Position numbers and translations under genes: made by a program. 64,000 nt of DNA, from the NCBI GenBank assembly GCA_035325995.1, contig DAOKYU010000008.1:1-64000 (forward strand), given 5' to 3'. Position 1 is the first letter of the stretch; each line of letters starts with the position of its first letter. Positions 16,130-25,545 of this stretch are shown here, in pieces. The stretch comes from Thermodesulfobacteriota bacterium. Lineage in GTDB: Bacteria; Desulfobacterota_D; UBA1144; Nemesobacterales; UBA2774. A model generated the notes under the pieces. The model did not search any database and had not been told where the DNA came from. It saw only the letters and a list, made by a program, of their open reading frames with translations.

Positions 16130-19100
16130 TTGGTTGATTTTTTCATTCAGCGTCCGGTTCTCGCAACGGTCCTCGCGATCCTCATAACGCTCATAGGCGG
16201 CATCTCCATTCCGATACTGCCCATAGCCCAGTTCCCTGAGATCACGCCCCCGACTATCAACGTATCCGCCACGTACACGGGCGCCAGCGCCGAAGTCGTC
16301 GAGGAATCCGTAACCGACCCTATCGAAGAGCAGATAAACGGCGTCGAGGGCATGACCTACATGCAGTCCTTCAGCTCGAACGACGGCACCATGAACCTGA
16401 ACGTCACATTCGACGTCGGGTACGACCTCGACATAGCCAACGTAGACGTCACGAACCAGGTACAGCTCGCGACGCCCCTCGTCCCCGAAGAAGTCAGCAA
16501 ATACGGCATCTCGGTGCAGAAGCAGTCGCCGAGCCTAATACTCGTCGTTCAGCTCATATCCCCCGACGGGAGCCGCGACGACATATTCCTCAGCAACTAC
16601 GCCGGCATACAGATAACCCAGACGCTCCAGAGGGTGCCCGGTGTCGGCAACATCACCGTCTTCGGCCAGCGTGAATATTCCATGCGTATATGGATGGACC
16701 CCGACAAGCTCGCCAGCCTCGGCCTCACGACGTCCGACGTGTCCGACGCCATATCCGAGCAGAACCTCCAGGTAGCGGCTGGAGCCATAGGGCAGCCGCC
16801 CGTTCCCGAGGGCCAGCAGTTCCAGTACACGATAACGACTCTCGGCAGGCTCGAAACAGCCGAGCAGTTCGGCGACATAATCCTCCGCGCCAATCCGGAC
16901 GGAACGGTCGTCCGCATAAGGGACGTCGCCAGGGTAGAGCTCGGCGCCGTCACCTACAGCCAGGACAGCAAGCTCGACAACCGGACGGCCATCGGCATAG
17001 GTATCTACCAGCTCCCCGGCGCGAACGCCCTCGACATCGACAAACAGATACGCGCGACGATGGAGCAGCTCAAGGAGAATTTCCCTTCGGGCGTCGATTA
17101 CAGCATAGTCTACGACACGACGGCTTTCGTCAAAGCCTCCATAGAAGAGGTCCTCATGACACTCTTCGAAGCCTTCGTCCTGGTCTTTATAGTCGTATTC
17201 ATATTCCTCCAGAATTTCAGGGCGACGCTCATTCCCGCCATAACGATCCCGGTCTCCCTGATAGGCACGTTCGCTCTCATAAACGCATTCGGATTCTCCA
17301 TCAACACGCTCACACTTTTCGGCCTCGTGCTGGCGATAGGCCTCGTCGTAGACGACGCGATCGTCGTCGTCGAAAACGTCTCGCGCCTTCTCGAGGAAAA
17401 GGACATATCCCCGAAAGATGCCACGAGCCTCGCCATGAAAGAGGTCACCGGTCCGATCGTGGCGACTTCCCTCGTCCTCATGGCCGTGTTCGTCCCGGTC
17501 TCCTTCATGCCGGGGATCTCCGGCCAGATGTACAGGCAGTTCGCACTGACTATTGCATTCTCAGTCGGCATATCCGCCATAAACGCGCTCACGCTGAGCC
17601 CCGCGCTCTGCGCCATGCTGCTCAGGAAGGAACCGAGCAAGCAGAAATGGTGGTTCTTCAGAAAGTTCGACGAGGGCTTCGACAAGATGAGAGCCCACTA
17701 CCAGTCATTCGTAAAAACGATAAGCCTCAAGTGGAAAGTGGTGGTTCTCGTTTTCGTGGTCCTCATAGGGGTCACGGCATACCTCTTTAAAATAGTCCCG
17801 ACCGGGTTCGTCCCCGAGGAGGATCAGGGGTACTTCATCGTAAACATACAGGGCCCCGAGGGCTCCTCGCTCCAGCGCACCAACCAGACAGTGGACGAAG
17901 TCTACGAAATCCTCAGGGACATACCGGGCGTAGAGCACGTGATATCGATATCGGGCCTTAACTTCCTCACGTCCACCTCCGACTCCAACGCCGCTGCCGT
18001 TTTCGCGGTCCTGAAGCCCTGGGACGAACGAAAATCGAAAGAGCTCAACGTGGACTACATACTGAACGAGGCGAGGCAGAAATTCATGGGCATAACGAGC
18101 GCCATAGTCGTCGCTTTCAACGCCCCCGCAATCCAGGGCCTGAGCTCCACCGGCGGCTTTCAGTTCGAGCTCCAGGACAGGACCGACCTGGGCATAGAGG
18201 TCCTCGCCGAAACCCTGATGAAGATGATAGAAGAGGGTGAAAAGAGGCCCGAGCTCGTCGGCCTGTTCAGCACCTTCTCGGCCAACACCCCGGGTCTCTA
18301 CATCGAGCTCGACAGGACGAAGGCCAAGACGCAGGGGGTCCCGATCTCCGAGATCTTCAGCACGCTTCAAGGGTATCTGGGCTCGCTCTACGTAAACGAT
18401 TTCAACCTCTTCGGGCAGGTGTACAAGGTCTTCATACAGGCCGAGGCCAAATACAGGGCATCCGTCAACGACATCTCGCGCATATACGTGAAATCCTCGA
18501 ACGGCGGGCTCGTCCCCCTCGATACCCTCATCGACGTAACGAGCATAGTCGGCCCGCAGACGATCTCGCATTACAACCTCTTCCGCTCGGCGGAGATAGA
18601 CGGCGACGCCGCCCCCGGCTACAGCTCCGGGCAGGCGATGAAGGCCATGGAAGAGGTCGCCGAAGAGGTGATGCCCGAGGGCATGGGCTACGAGTGGTCG
18701 GGCATATCCTACCAGGAAATCAAGGCCGGTAACCTCGCGCCCCTCATATTCTCTCTCTCGCTCATCTTCGTGTTCCTCTTCCTCGCCGCGCTTTACGAGA
18801 GCTGGTCCATGCCGTTCATGGTCATGCTGGCGGTTCCGCTCGCGCTCCTTGGCGCCATGCTCGCCCAGCATCTCCGCGGGCTCTCTAACGACATCTACTG
18901 CCAGATAGGCCTCGTCATGCTCATAGGTCTTGCGAGCAAGAACGCAATTCTCATAGTCGAGTTCGCGAAGCAGCGGCGCGACGAGGGAATGGATATTCTC
19001 CAGTCCGCCCTCACCGCGGCCGAGATAAGGCTCCGGCCGATTCTCATGACGGCGTTCGCGTTTATTCTCGGCGTCTTCCCGCTCGTAATCGCGTCAGGCG

Positions 19101-19249
19101 CGGGGGCCAACAGCCGCCATTCGCTCGGCACGGCGGTCTTCGGGGGCATGATAGTCTCGACGCTCCTCAGCCTCATAATCGTCCCCGTGTTCTACGTCGT
19201 GATACAGACGCTGAGAGAAGGCGGATTCAGGAAAAAGCAGGCCCGGTAA
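16130..19249 (+). CDS. RND multidrug efflux transporter, HAE1 (AcrB/MexB) family
   Basis: Inner-membrane proton/drug antiporter, 1039 residues, full length. It starts with TTG (MVDFFIQRPVLATVLAILIT) behind GAGGAG seven bases away. The proton-relay aspartates Asp408-Asp409 in TM4 (AIGLVVDDAIVVVEN) and the TM10 lysine in GLASKNAILIVEF are present. Twelve membrane spans and two large periplasmic loops are arranged as in AcrB. HAE1 pumps export hydrophobic and amphiphilic compounds; the actual substrate cannot be inferred. It is the last gene of the operon; a ppdK fragment follows. Confidence 0.96.
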   Translation: MVDFFIQRPVLATVLAILITLIGGISIPILPIAQFPEITPPTINVSATYTGASAEVVEESVTDPIEEQINGVEGMTYMQSFSSNDGTMNLNVTFDVGYDLDIANVDVTNQVQLATPLVPEEVSKYGISVQKQSPSLILVVQLISPDGSRDDIFLSNYAGIQITQTLQRVPGVGNITVFGQREYSMRIWMDPDKLASLGLTTSDVSDAISEQNLQVAAGAIGQPPVPEGQQFQYTITTLGRLETAEQFGDIILRANPDGTVVRIRDVARVELGAVTYSQDSKLDNRTAIGIGIYQLPGANALDIDKQIRATMEQLKENFPSGVDYSIVYDTTAFVKASIEEVLMTLFEAFVLVFIVVFIFLQNFRATLIPAITIPVSLIGTFALINAFGFSINTLTLFGLVLAIGLVVDDAIVVVENVSRLLEEKDISPKDATSLAMKEVTGPIVATSLVLMAVFVPVSFMPGISGQMYRQFALTIAFSVGISAINALTLSPALCAMLLRKEPSKQKWWFFRKFDEGFDKMRAHYQSFVKTISLKWKVVVLVFVVLIGVTAYLFKIVPTGFVPEEDQGYFIVNIQGPEGSSLQRTNQTVDEVYEILRDIPGVEHVISISGLNFLTSTSDSNAAAVFAVLKPWDERKSKELNVDYILNEARQKFMGITSAIVVAFNAPAIQGLSSTGGFQFELQDRTDLGIEVLAETLMKMIEEGEKRPELVGLFSTFSANTPGLYIELDRTKAKTQGVPISEIFSTLQGYLGSLYVNDFNLFGQVYKVFIQAEAKYRASVNDISRIYVKSSNGGLVPLDTLIDVTSIVGPQTISHYNLFRSAEIDGDAAPGYSSGQAMKAMEEVAEEVMPEGMGYEWSGISYQEIKAGNLAPLIFSLSLIFVFLFLAALYESWSMPFMVMLAVPLALLGAMLAQHLRGLSNDIYCQIGLVMLIGLASKNAILIVEFAKQRRDEGMDILQSALTAAEIRLRPILMTAFAFILGVFPLVIASGAGANSRHSLGTAVFGGMIVSTLLSLIIVPVFYVVIQTLREGGFRKKQAR

Positions 19250-19262
19250 AGCTGGGGCCACG

Positions 19263-19416
19263 CCGCGCGCCGCCGTCACGGCGGACCGGACAGCGAGCGA
19301 GGCGGAGCTCCTCTCCTCTTTCGGAAGAACGGCCTTACGCAGATGCTGTTCGGGGCTTCGAGGGACGGCTCGGGTAGGATCATCAAGACCTGCACGAACA
19401 AGGCCGCGCTCAACGG
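19263..19416 (+). pseudogene. frameshifted fragment of a second ppdK
   Basis: About 154 bases align along their length with the C-terminal part of ppdK in this window (57424-57602, minus strand). Shared stretches include CCGCGCGCCGCCGT, CCTTACGCAGATGCTGTTCG and CGCGCTCAACGG. Translated piecewise it reads PRAAVTAD, then LTQMLFG, then SRDGSGRIIKT, matching PRAAVTADQ, LTQMLFG and SRDDSGKIIKT. It carries one in-frame 3-base insertion, a 1-base loss near 19325 and a 3-base loss near 19402. Point differences scattered over both arms argue against a recent copy. It starts 13 bases after the RND pump stop codon. Not functional. Confidence 0.8.
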
Positions 19417-19532
19417 TTGTATCCAATTGTATTGCGTGTATTGCGGCTGGGCTCCGGCTCAGGTCGATTGCACCGAACCGTCGGTTGGGCAAATCGCTGC
19501 GGGCTCCGGAGGCCGGTAACACCCCCGCGGAG

Positions 19533-20183
19533 CTACTTCAAAATCTCCCCGGTCTTCTCGCTCCATAAGAGTAAATCGAGCTCGTCCATCGGAATGTCTA
19601 TATCCTCCGAGAATCCCCTCAGCTTCTCTTCCGTGGATATGTAACTGTCCCTCGTCGAGGGCGGCTTCGGGCCTTCTATGACGCCCATCTCGTAAAGCGT
19701 ATTGAGAATATGCTTGTCGAGGATCGCATACCCCGGAAAGCCGATGTTCCGGAGGAAGTGGCTCGCCTCCTTGTACCCTATACCCTTTATGTCCCTGTTC
19801 TTCGCGAAGAAATCCCTTCTTTCTACCGGGTCGGCAAACGACAGGACGAGCTTTCTCATGCCGAGCCCGTGCTCGCGCCTTAGATACTCCCTCGTGTGCA
19901 CGATATACGCCGGCCTCCAGTTGGGGAACCTGTGCACACCATGCATCCGCTCGCGGAGGTCTTCGAGCTCCCCTTCGAGGAGCACATCCCTCAGGGCCTC
20001 GACCGACCTCATCCCCATCTTCGCGCTCGCCCCCGCCGTGCAGATGCAAAAGGCGAGCTCCTCGAATATCCTCCCGTCGTCGCCCGACTCCAGAACCTCC
20101 CTGAACTCCGCGAGCCTCTCCCCGATTAAAACCCTTTTTTTGGAGTATGCACGCCTCAGCTTTTTATATTCAGCCTTTTTCAT
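19533..20183 (-). CDS. ogg: 8-oxoguanine DNA glycosylase / AP lyase (Ogg2 type)
   Basis: Removes 8-oxoguanine and nicks the abasic site. 216 residues in the HhH-GPD fold: the hairpin and catalytic lysine lie in IKGIGYKEASHFLRNIG, and the catalytic aspartate in AILDKHILNTLYEMG. Length and motifs match the Ogg2 (archaeal/bacterial N-glycosylase/DNA lyase) group rather than MutY or Nth: no iron-sulfur cysteine cluster is present at the C-terminus. Transcribed alone, converging on the efflux operon. Start at 20183 has no strong ribosome site. Confidence 0.9.
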   Translation of the reverse strand: MKKAEYKKLRRAYSKKRVLIGERLAEFREVLESGDDGRIFEELAFCICTAGASAKMGMRSVEALRDVLLEGELEDLRERMHGVHRFPNWRPAYIVHTREYLRREHGLGMRKLVLSFADPVERRDFFAKNRDIKGIGYKEASHFLRNIGFPGYAILDKHILNTLYEMGVIEGPKPPSTRDSYISTEEKLRGFSEDIDIPMDELDLLLWSEKTGEILK

Positions 20184-20238
20184 TGTCTCTGCTTTTTGAA
20201 CGAATACCGGAATAAAGCTTTTCAGGAAGGAATATATT

Positions 20239-22671
20239 TTACTTGTAGATTGTGAGGCTCACGCCGGGCGTAAGCTCGGCCGAGTTCAGGTTGTTCCACT
20301 TCTTGATGCTCGCGACGGATACGTTGTGCCTGTTGGCTATGGCCCAGAGCGTGTCGCCCTTTTTCACTTTATAACTAACCACGTCGCTCGCGGAGCCCGA
20401 CGAAGAAGAGCCGCCGCCCGGAATCACCAGCGTCTGTCCCGACCTTATCGTATTGCCGCTTATGTTGTTGGCACTCCTGAGCGAGGCGACCGACACGCCG
20501 TTCCGGGAGGCGATCCCGCTGAGCGTGTCGCCCGACTTGACGGTGTATCTGGAAGAAGAGCTGGAACCTCTGGTGCTGGTCGCGGCGACGCTCGAAGAAC
20601 CGCTCCCCGCGCCCGGGATCGTCAACACCTGACCGCGCTGTACAATCGTGCCCCTGAGGTTGTTCGCGCTCTGAATGGATGCCATGGATACGCCGTGCAT
20701 CTGTGCTATCTTACCGAGTGTATCACCTGCCTGTACTCTGTACGTCCCGGAGCTGCCGGTGCTCGATGCGCGCTCGACAGGTGCGCTCGCCACTGCCTGC
20801 GAGGAAGACGAAGAGCCCGGAATGGTCAGCTTCTGCCCCCTCTTTACCACGGTCCCCCTCATGTTGTTGGCGCTCTGTATGGAAGACATCGAAACGCCGT
20901 GCCTCGCCGCTATGCCGCTCAGCGTATCGCCCGGCCTTACCGTATATTTCGTGGCTCCCCTCGAAGACGAGCTCGACGCCGAAGAACCGCTGCTCGCCGA
21001 ATCCGCATAAACCGCCCCGCTGCCCGCTATGTAGGGGATCGTAAGCTCCTGGCCCGCCATTATCGTCGAGCCCCTGAGCCTGTTCGCCTTCTTTATCGTG
21101 GAAACGCTTACGTTGTACCGCGACGCTATTGCACCCAGCGTATCGCCGGGCTTCACCCTGTAAGCGGTAGTTTTCGTTATAGCCGTTCCGCCCGACGGCG
21201 TGTCGTAGTAGCGTCCCGAGGCTCCCGGTATCGTCAGAACCTGTCCGGGCCTGATGAGCGAGCCTCTCATGTTGTTTGCGCCCTTTATCGAGCCTATGCT
21301 AACCCTGTGCCTGGCCGCAATCGCCCCGAGCGTGTCGCCCCTTCTGACGGTGTACCTCGCGGTAGACGTGGCGTTCTGCGAGCCGGACGAGGTCGAGGCC
21401 GTGCTTACGGAGCCCTTGAGCCCCGGTATTACGAGTGACTGCCCGACCATGATAGTCGAGCCCCTCATGTTGTTGGCCCTCTTTATGCTCGAAACGCTCA
21501 CCCCATAGCGCCCGGCTATCTTCCCGAGTGTCTCGCCCCTTCTGACCTTGTGCCTTCCGGCCACAACGGTGCTCCTCTGCGCTATGGACGGGCTAACGTC
21601 CGCAAGCGCATAGAGCTCCTTGGTCTTGCCGAGGGCGACGGCCGAATAACCTTTCGGCACGTTGATGTCGTACGGTCCGCCCGGGGGCGTCGCATTGAGC
21701 AGTATCGCGGGGTTGAGCTCGACGAGCTTGTAATGGCTTACGCCTATCACCCTCGCTATGTCGCTAAGGCTCTTCTGCGGGGGGACCCTTACGGTCTCGA
21801 AGTATTCCGGCTCGTGATAATCGATGCCGACGAACCCGTATTTCTCCGGGTTCTTCGCAATTATCAGCGCCGCCATAAGCTTGGGTACGTAGTTCTTCGT
21901 TTCGGTCGGAAGCGTGTATTCCGATATCTGCCAGAAATCGTTTATCTGATACTTGTCTATCGCGGCCTGCACCCTGTCCTCGCCGCAGTTGTATCCGGCC
22001 GCCGCAAGCTCCCACGACTGGAACATCGCGTAAAGGTCGCTCAGATAATCCGCCGCGGCCTTCGTCGATTTCTTCGGGTCCCTTCTCTCGTCGACCCATG
22101 CGTCCACCCTGAGCCCGTACCTTATCGCCGTCGGCTTTATGAACTGCCACGGCCCCACGGCGGCGGCGTGCGATTCGGCCTTCACGTTAAACCCGCTCTC
22201 TATCATCGCGAGATAAACGAGGTCCGTCGGCATTCCCCTCTCGGCCAGGATCGCGCTCATGAGCGGTATGAATCTGCCCGAACGCTCGAGCCATATGCTG
22301 AACGATCTCCGCCCCTGGTTCTGGAAGTAAACCATGTAGTGCATGACCCTCTCGTTAAGCACTACCGGTATCTCGTTCTCCGTTTCGGGTACGACGTCCG
22401 GGAACTGCTCGAAAATGGTCTCTACGTAGTAGTATGTCTTCCAGCCCTGTATCTGCGGGTTAAGCATGAAAAAGCTCGACCTCAGGTCGTCCGCCTGCGA
22501 GGGCGAAGGCGAATATTCATCGACCATCTTTATGTCGGGGTGTTGCCCCCCGCTTTCGACGTCGATTCCCGGCATTGCTGACTGGGTTCTTTTCGGAGTG
22601 ACAGATTTGCTTCCGCATCCTATTAGGACAAATGAAAGAGCGGCAGTAAGGAGTAAATACCTGTAAAACAT
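20239..22671 (-). CDS. LysM-repeat membrane-bound lytic murein transglycosylase (MltD-like)
   Basis: Cleaves peptidoglycan glycan strands, forming anhydro-muropeptides, from a lipid anchor. 810 residues: lipoprotein signal (lipobox Leu-Ile-Gly-Cys19), a family-1 SLT domain with catalytic Glu158 (LAMIESGFNVKAESHAAAVG, then GPWQF and AAAGYNCGEDRV), one diverged LysM-like segment (near residue 345), then seven canonical LysM repeats of about 45 residues joined by Ser-rich linkers. Each repeat carries a YxVxxGDTLxxIA-type core (the first GETL). E. coli MltD has only two or so LysM units, so the array is long. Start 22671 is chosen for the signal peptide; an in-frame TTG lies 12 codons upstream. 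Confidence 0.93.
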   Translation of the reverse strand: MFYRYLLLTAALSFVLIGCGSKSVTPKRTQSAMPGIDVESGGQHPDIKMVDEYSPSPSQADDLRSSFFMLNPQIQGWKTYYYVETIFEQFPDVVPETENEIPVVLNERVMHYMVYFQNQGRRSFSIWLERSGRFIPLMSAILAERGMPTDLVYLAMIESGFNVKAESHAAAVGPWQFIKPTAIRYGLRVDAWVDERRDPKKSTKAAADYLSDLYAMFQSWELAAAGYNCGEDRVQAAIDKYQINDFWQISEYTLPTETKNYVPKLMAALIIAKNPEKYGFVGIDYHEPEYFETVRVPPQKSLSDIARVIGVSHYKLVELNPAILLNATPPGGPYDINVPKGYSAVALGKTKELYALADVSPSIAQRSTVVAGRHKVRRGETLGKIAGRYGVSVSSIKRANNMRGSTIMVGQSLVIPGLKGSVSTASTSSGSQNATSTARYTVRRGDTLGAIAARHRVSIGSIKGANNMRGSLIRPGQVLTIPGASGRYYDTPSGGTAITKTTAYRVKPGDTLGAIASRYNVSVSTIKKANRLRGSTIMAGQELTIPYIAGSGAVYADSASSGSSASSSSSRGATKYTVRPGDTLSGIAARHGVSMSSIQSANNMRGTVVKRGQKLTIPGSSSSSQAVASAPVERASSTGSSGTYRVQAGDTLGKIAQMHGVSMASIQSANNLRGTIVQRGQVLTIPGAGSGSSSVAATSTRGSSSSSRYTVKSGDTLSGIASRNGVSVASLRSANNISGNTIRSGQTLVIPGGGSSSSGSASDVVSYKVKKGDTLWAIANRHNVSVASIKKWNNLNSAELTPGVSLTIYK

Positions 22672-22854
22672 TGGCTTTTTTTTATCATATTTCGAGACAA
22701 ATGTCAATTTGGGCGTATGTCCCTTTAAGTATTTTTCTTAAATTTTTCAGAATGGGGCAAAAACTATATTCAATTATTTCAGGGCCTTGCGCTTTTCACG
22801 GGCAAAGCTTAAGAAATTCCTCTATCTATGCCCCGGAATCCGGTAAAAATACAC

Positions 22855-24117
22855 CTAATATACCGCCTGTGAAAAATAGCTTTTAAATTCGGCCGGTTTC
22901 ATGTTCGCGGCCCTGGCGAGAGCGGCCAGTTTTTTCCTGTCCGTAAGGTCGTCTTCCCTCAGTTTTATCATGTACCTGTCCGCCACTTCATAGGCTTCCG
23001 TCCTGACGTCGACGAACCTTATCCTGGCCCTGTCCTTAACGGGGTCTATCATCTCCGAAAAGTCTATAGGCACCATTTTTCCCGTCTGGATGGTTATGAG
23101 CGCCCCCGTGCCGCCGCCCATGAGGAACTTCACGGCGCTGTACCCGAGCTCCCGGGTGTACTTGGCGTCGAACGGAATAGGCGGGGCCGACCTCAGCTCG
23201 TACCCTATCACCTTGTCTATTACCCTTACGTCGATACCCTTTTCGGAGAGGGCCTTCATCGTCCTCTCCTTCAGGAACTCGCCGATATCCACCTCGGACA
23301 GCCTGAGGCGTCCGAACTCGTCCCTCTCCAGGTCCTGCAGCTCCTTTAAATCCTCCTCGTCGAGCTTCTCGGTAAGCCCCTCTGCGAGTATGGCGACCCC
23401 GTCCGTCCTGCCCATGGCGAGCCTCTTGATTATCGCCCCTTCGAGCTTCGTAACCAGCTTCGAGAGCCTTACCTTCCCCCTCCCGAACTCCTCGGGTATC
23501 ACGGTCAGCGTCGCGCCCGACGCCTTCCCGATCCCGAGCGCCAGGTGCCCGGTGAGCCTCCCCATCGTCACGACGAAATACCACCTCCCCGTGGTCTTCG
23601 CATCCTCCATCAGGTAATGGACGAGCCTCGTCCCTATGTGCCGGGCGGTCTCGTATCCGAACGTCGGAATATACGACGGTATAAGGATATTGTTGTCTAT
23701 GGTCTTCGGCACGTGCGCGACCCTCAGCTTTCCCCCGGCCGCCTTTTCGAGCTTGTTCGCGAGACACATCGTCCCGTCCCCGCCGACGGTTATCACGTAC
23801 CCGACACCGAGCCCGAATAGTCCCTTCAGCGTATTTCTCATCCTCTCGGGAGAAGTCGTCGGGTTCGCCCTCGAGATGCCTATTATCGAGCCGCCCGTGT
23901 GGTGTATCCTCGAAGTGTTGTGGATGCCCAGCTTCTCCACGTGCGTCGCGTCCCCCTCGGCCAGCCACTTGAACCCGTCCCTTATCCCCACGACCTCGAC
24001 GCCCCTGTTCGCGGCCTCTATGGTCGCTGCGCTTATGACGCCGTTTATACCCGGCGCGGGGCCTCCGCCTACGACTATCGCGATGCGTTTTCCCGTTTTC
24101 CTTTTAGCGTGAGCCAT
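22855..24117 (-). CDS. 6-phosphofructokinase (PFK family; donor ATP or PPi)
   Basis: Phosphorylates fructose 6-phosphate. 420 residues with VVGGGPAPGINGVI at the N-terminus, the phosphate-donor loop GGDGT (112-116), KTIDNN with Lys138 and catalytic Asp141, and the sugar-phosphate motif VTMGRLTGHLALG. Classical ATP enzymes have Gly at both donor-selecting positions, PPi enzymes Asp and Lys. This one has Gly115 with Lys138, the combination known from ATP-using, PPi-like kinetoplastid enzymes. ATP use is therefore likely but not certain. The ribosome site is GTGAGG. It is followed by the transglycosylase gene after 183 bases. Confidence 0.88.
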   Translation of the reverse strand: MAHAKRKTGKRIAIVVGGGPAPGINGVISAATIEAANRGVEVVGIRDGFKWLAEGDATHVEKLGIHNTSRIHHTGGSIIGISRANPTTSPERMRNTLKGLFGLGVGYVITVGGDGTMCLANKLEKAAGGKLRVAHVPKTIDNNILIPSYIPTFGYETARHIGTRLVHYLMEDAKTTGRWYFVVTMGRLTGHLALGIGKASGATLTVIPEEFGRGKVRLSKLVTKLEGAIIKRLAMGRTDGVAILAEGLTEKLDEEDLKELQDLERDEFGRLRLSEVDIGEFLKERTMKALSEKGIDVRVIDKVIGYELRSAPPIPFDAKYTRELGYSAVKFLMGGGTGALITIQTGKMVPIDFSEMIDPVKDRARIRFVDVRTEAYEVADRYMIKLREDDLTDRKKLAALARAANMKPAEFKSYFSQAVY

Positions 24118-24191
24118 ATGCCCTCACCCGAAATGAATTCCCTGAATTATACTGGAACGCTTCCGCCCGGTCACTCCCGAAGGCCCCCGTC

Positions 24192-24887
<696 letters not shown>

Positions 24888-24999
24888 GTCGTTAGATTAT
24901 ACATATAGGGCGCACCCCGGGCCACTTGCATTAAGCGCCCGATGCCTTAAAATGCTGGGGCGGATGCGGGCTGCCCCATAAGGATTCCGTAAGGGTTCA

Positions 25000-25494
25000 A
25001 TGTTCCAGAAGCTAAGAACGGATCTCGTAAAAAAACTCGCCGGCGTGAGGCTCGTTCTCGTAAACGCCGACGGGTTCGAACACGGTGGGGCCAACGGCAA
25101 CGGCAGCCTGCCGGACGCGAAATATATTTCGGCTCTCAGGCACGGCGGCGTCGAATTCGCGGCCTTTTCCACGTCGAAGTCAAACGCTATATCGTCGGTG
25201 GCCGAAACGCTGGGTATAGAGCTCCACCAGGGCTTCCCCGGGGCCCTCGGCCTCTACGAAGCGCTAAAGTCCGAGCTCGGCGTGGCCGACAAGGACATCG
25301 CCCTCCTCTGCAGGGGGGAATCCGACATCCCGCTCATAGGCAGGGCCGGCTTCTCCGCGGCGCCGCCCGACGCCCCGCTCGGCGTTAAGGCCCGCTCCTA
25401 CTTCGTAACGTATCATTCCGGCGGTTCGGCCGTGGGGGAGATAGCCTCCCTCATCTACGTCGCCAAAAAACACCCCGGCGGCTGGTCCGAATAA
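25000..25494 (+). CDS. KdsC-like HAD protein with degenerate active site
   Basis: 164 residues that follow the KdsC (KDO-8-phosphate phosphatase) pattern from end to end. The HAD nucleophile motif DxDG reads NADG here (Asn22, Asp24). The motif III lysine region (QGxxDK in KdsC) reads QGFPGA, and motif IV (GDDxND) reads CRGESD with only Asp109 kept. The fold core (VRLVLVN, GVEFAAFSTS, GFSAAPPDAPLGVKARSYFV) is retained. A phosphatase reaction is therefore unlikely; a structural or regulatory role, or early decay, is inferred. A complete frame and a ribosome site (AAGGG) argue for an expressed protein. No other LPS/KDO gene is in the window. Confidence 0.75.
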   Translation: MFQKLRTDLVKKLAGVRLVLVNADGFEHGGANGNGSLPDAKYISALRHGGVEFAAFSTSKSNAISSVAETLGIELHQGFPGALGLYEALKSELGVADKDIALLCRGESDIPLIGRAGFSAAPPDAPLGVKARSYFVTYHSGGSAVGEIASLIYVAKKHPGGWSE

Positions 25495-25545
25495 AAACCC
25501 GGCATTCCTGAAATTCTTCCTGCAGCCGTGTGATAAAATATCCCT

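Noticed and set aside
20239..21550. CRISPR-like regular repeats
   Set aside because: The periodic DNA is the in-frame LysM repeat array of the transglycosylase gene; repeats are imperfect and coding.
22684..22707. Promoter TTGACA...TATGAT before the transglycosylase gene (minus strand)
   Set aside because: The spacer is only 12 bases. The alternative -10 (TAAAAA, spacer 17) is weak and is mentioned only under the leaderless finding.
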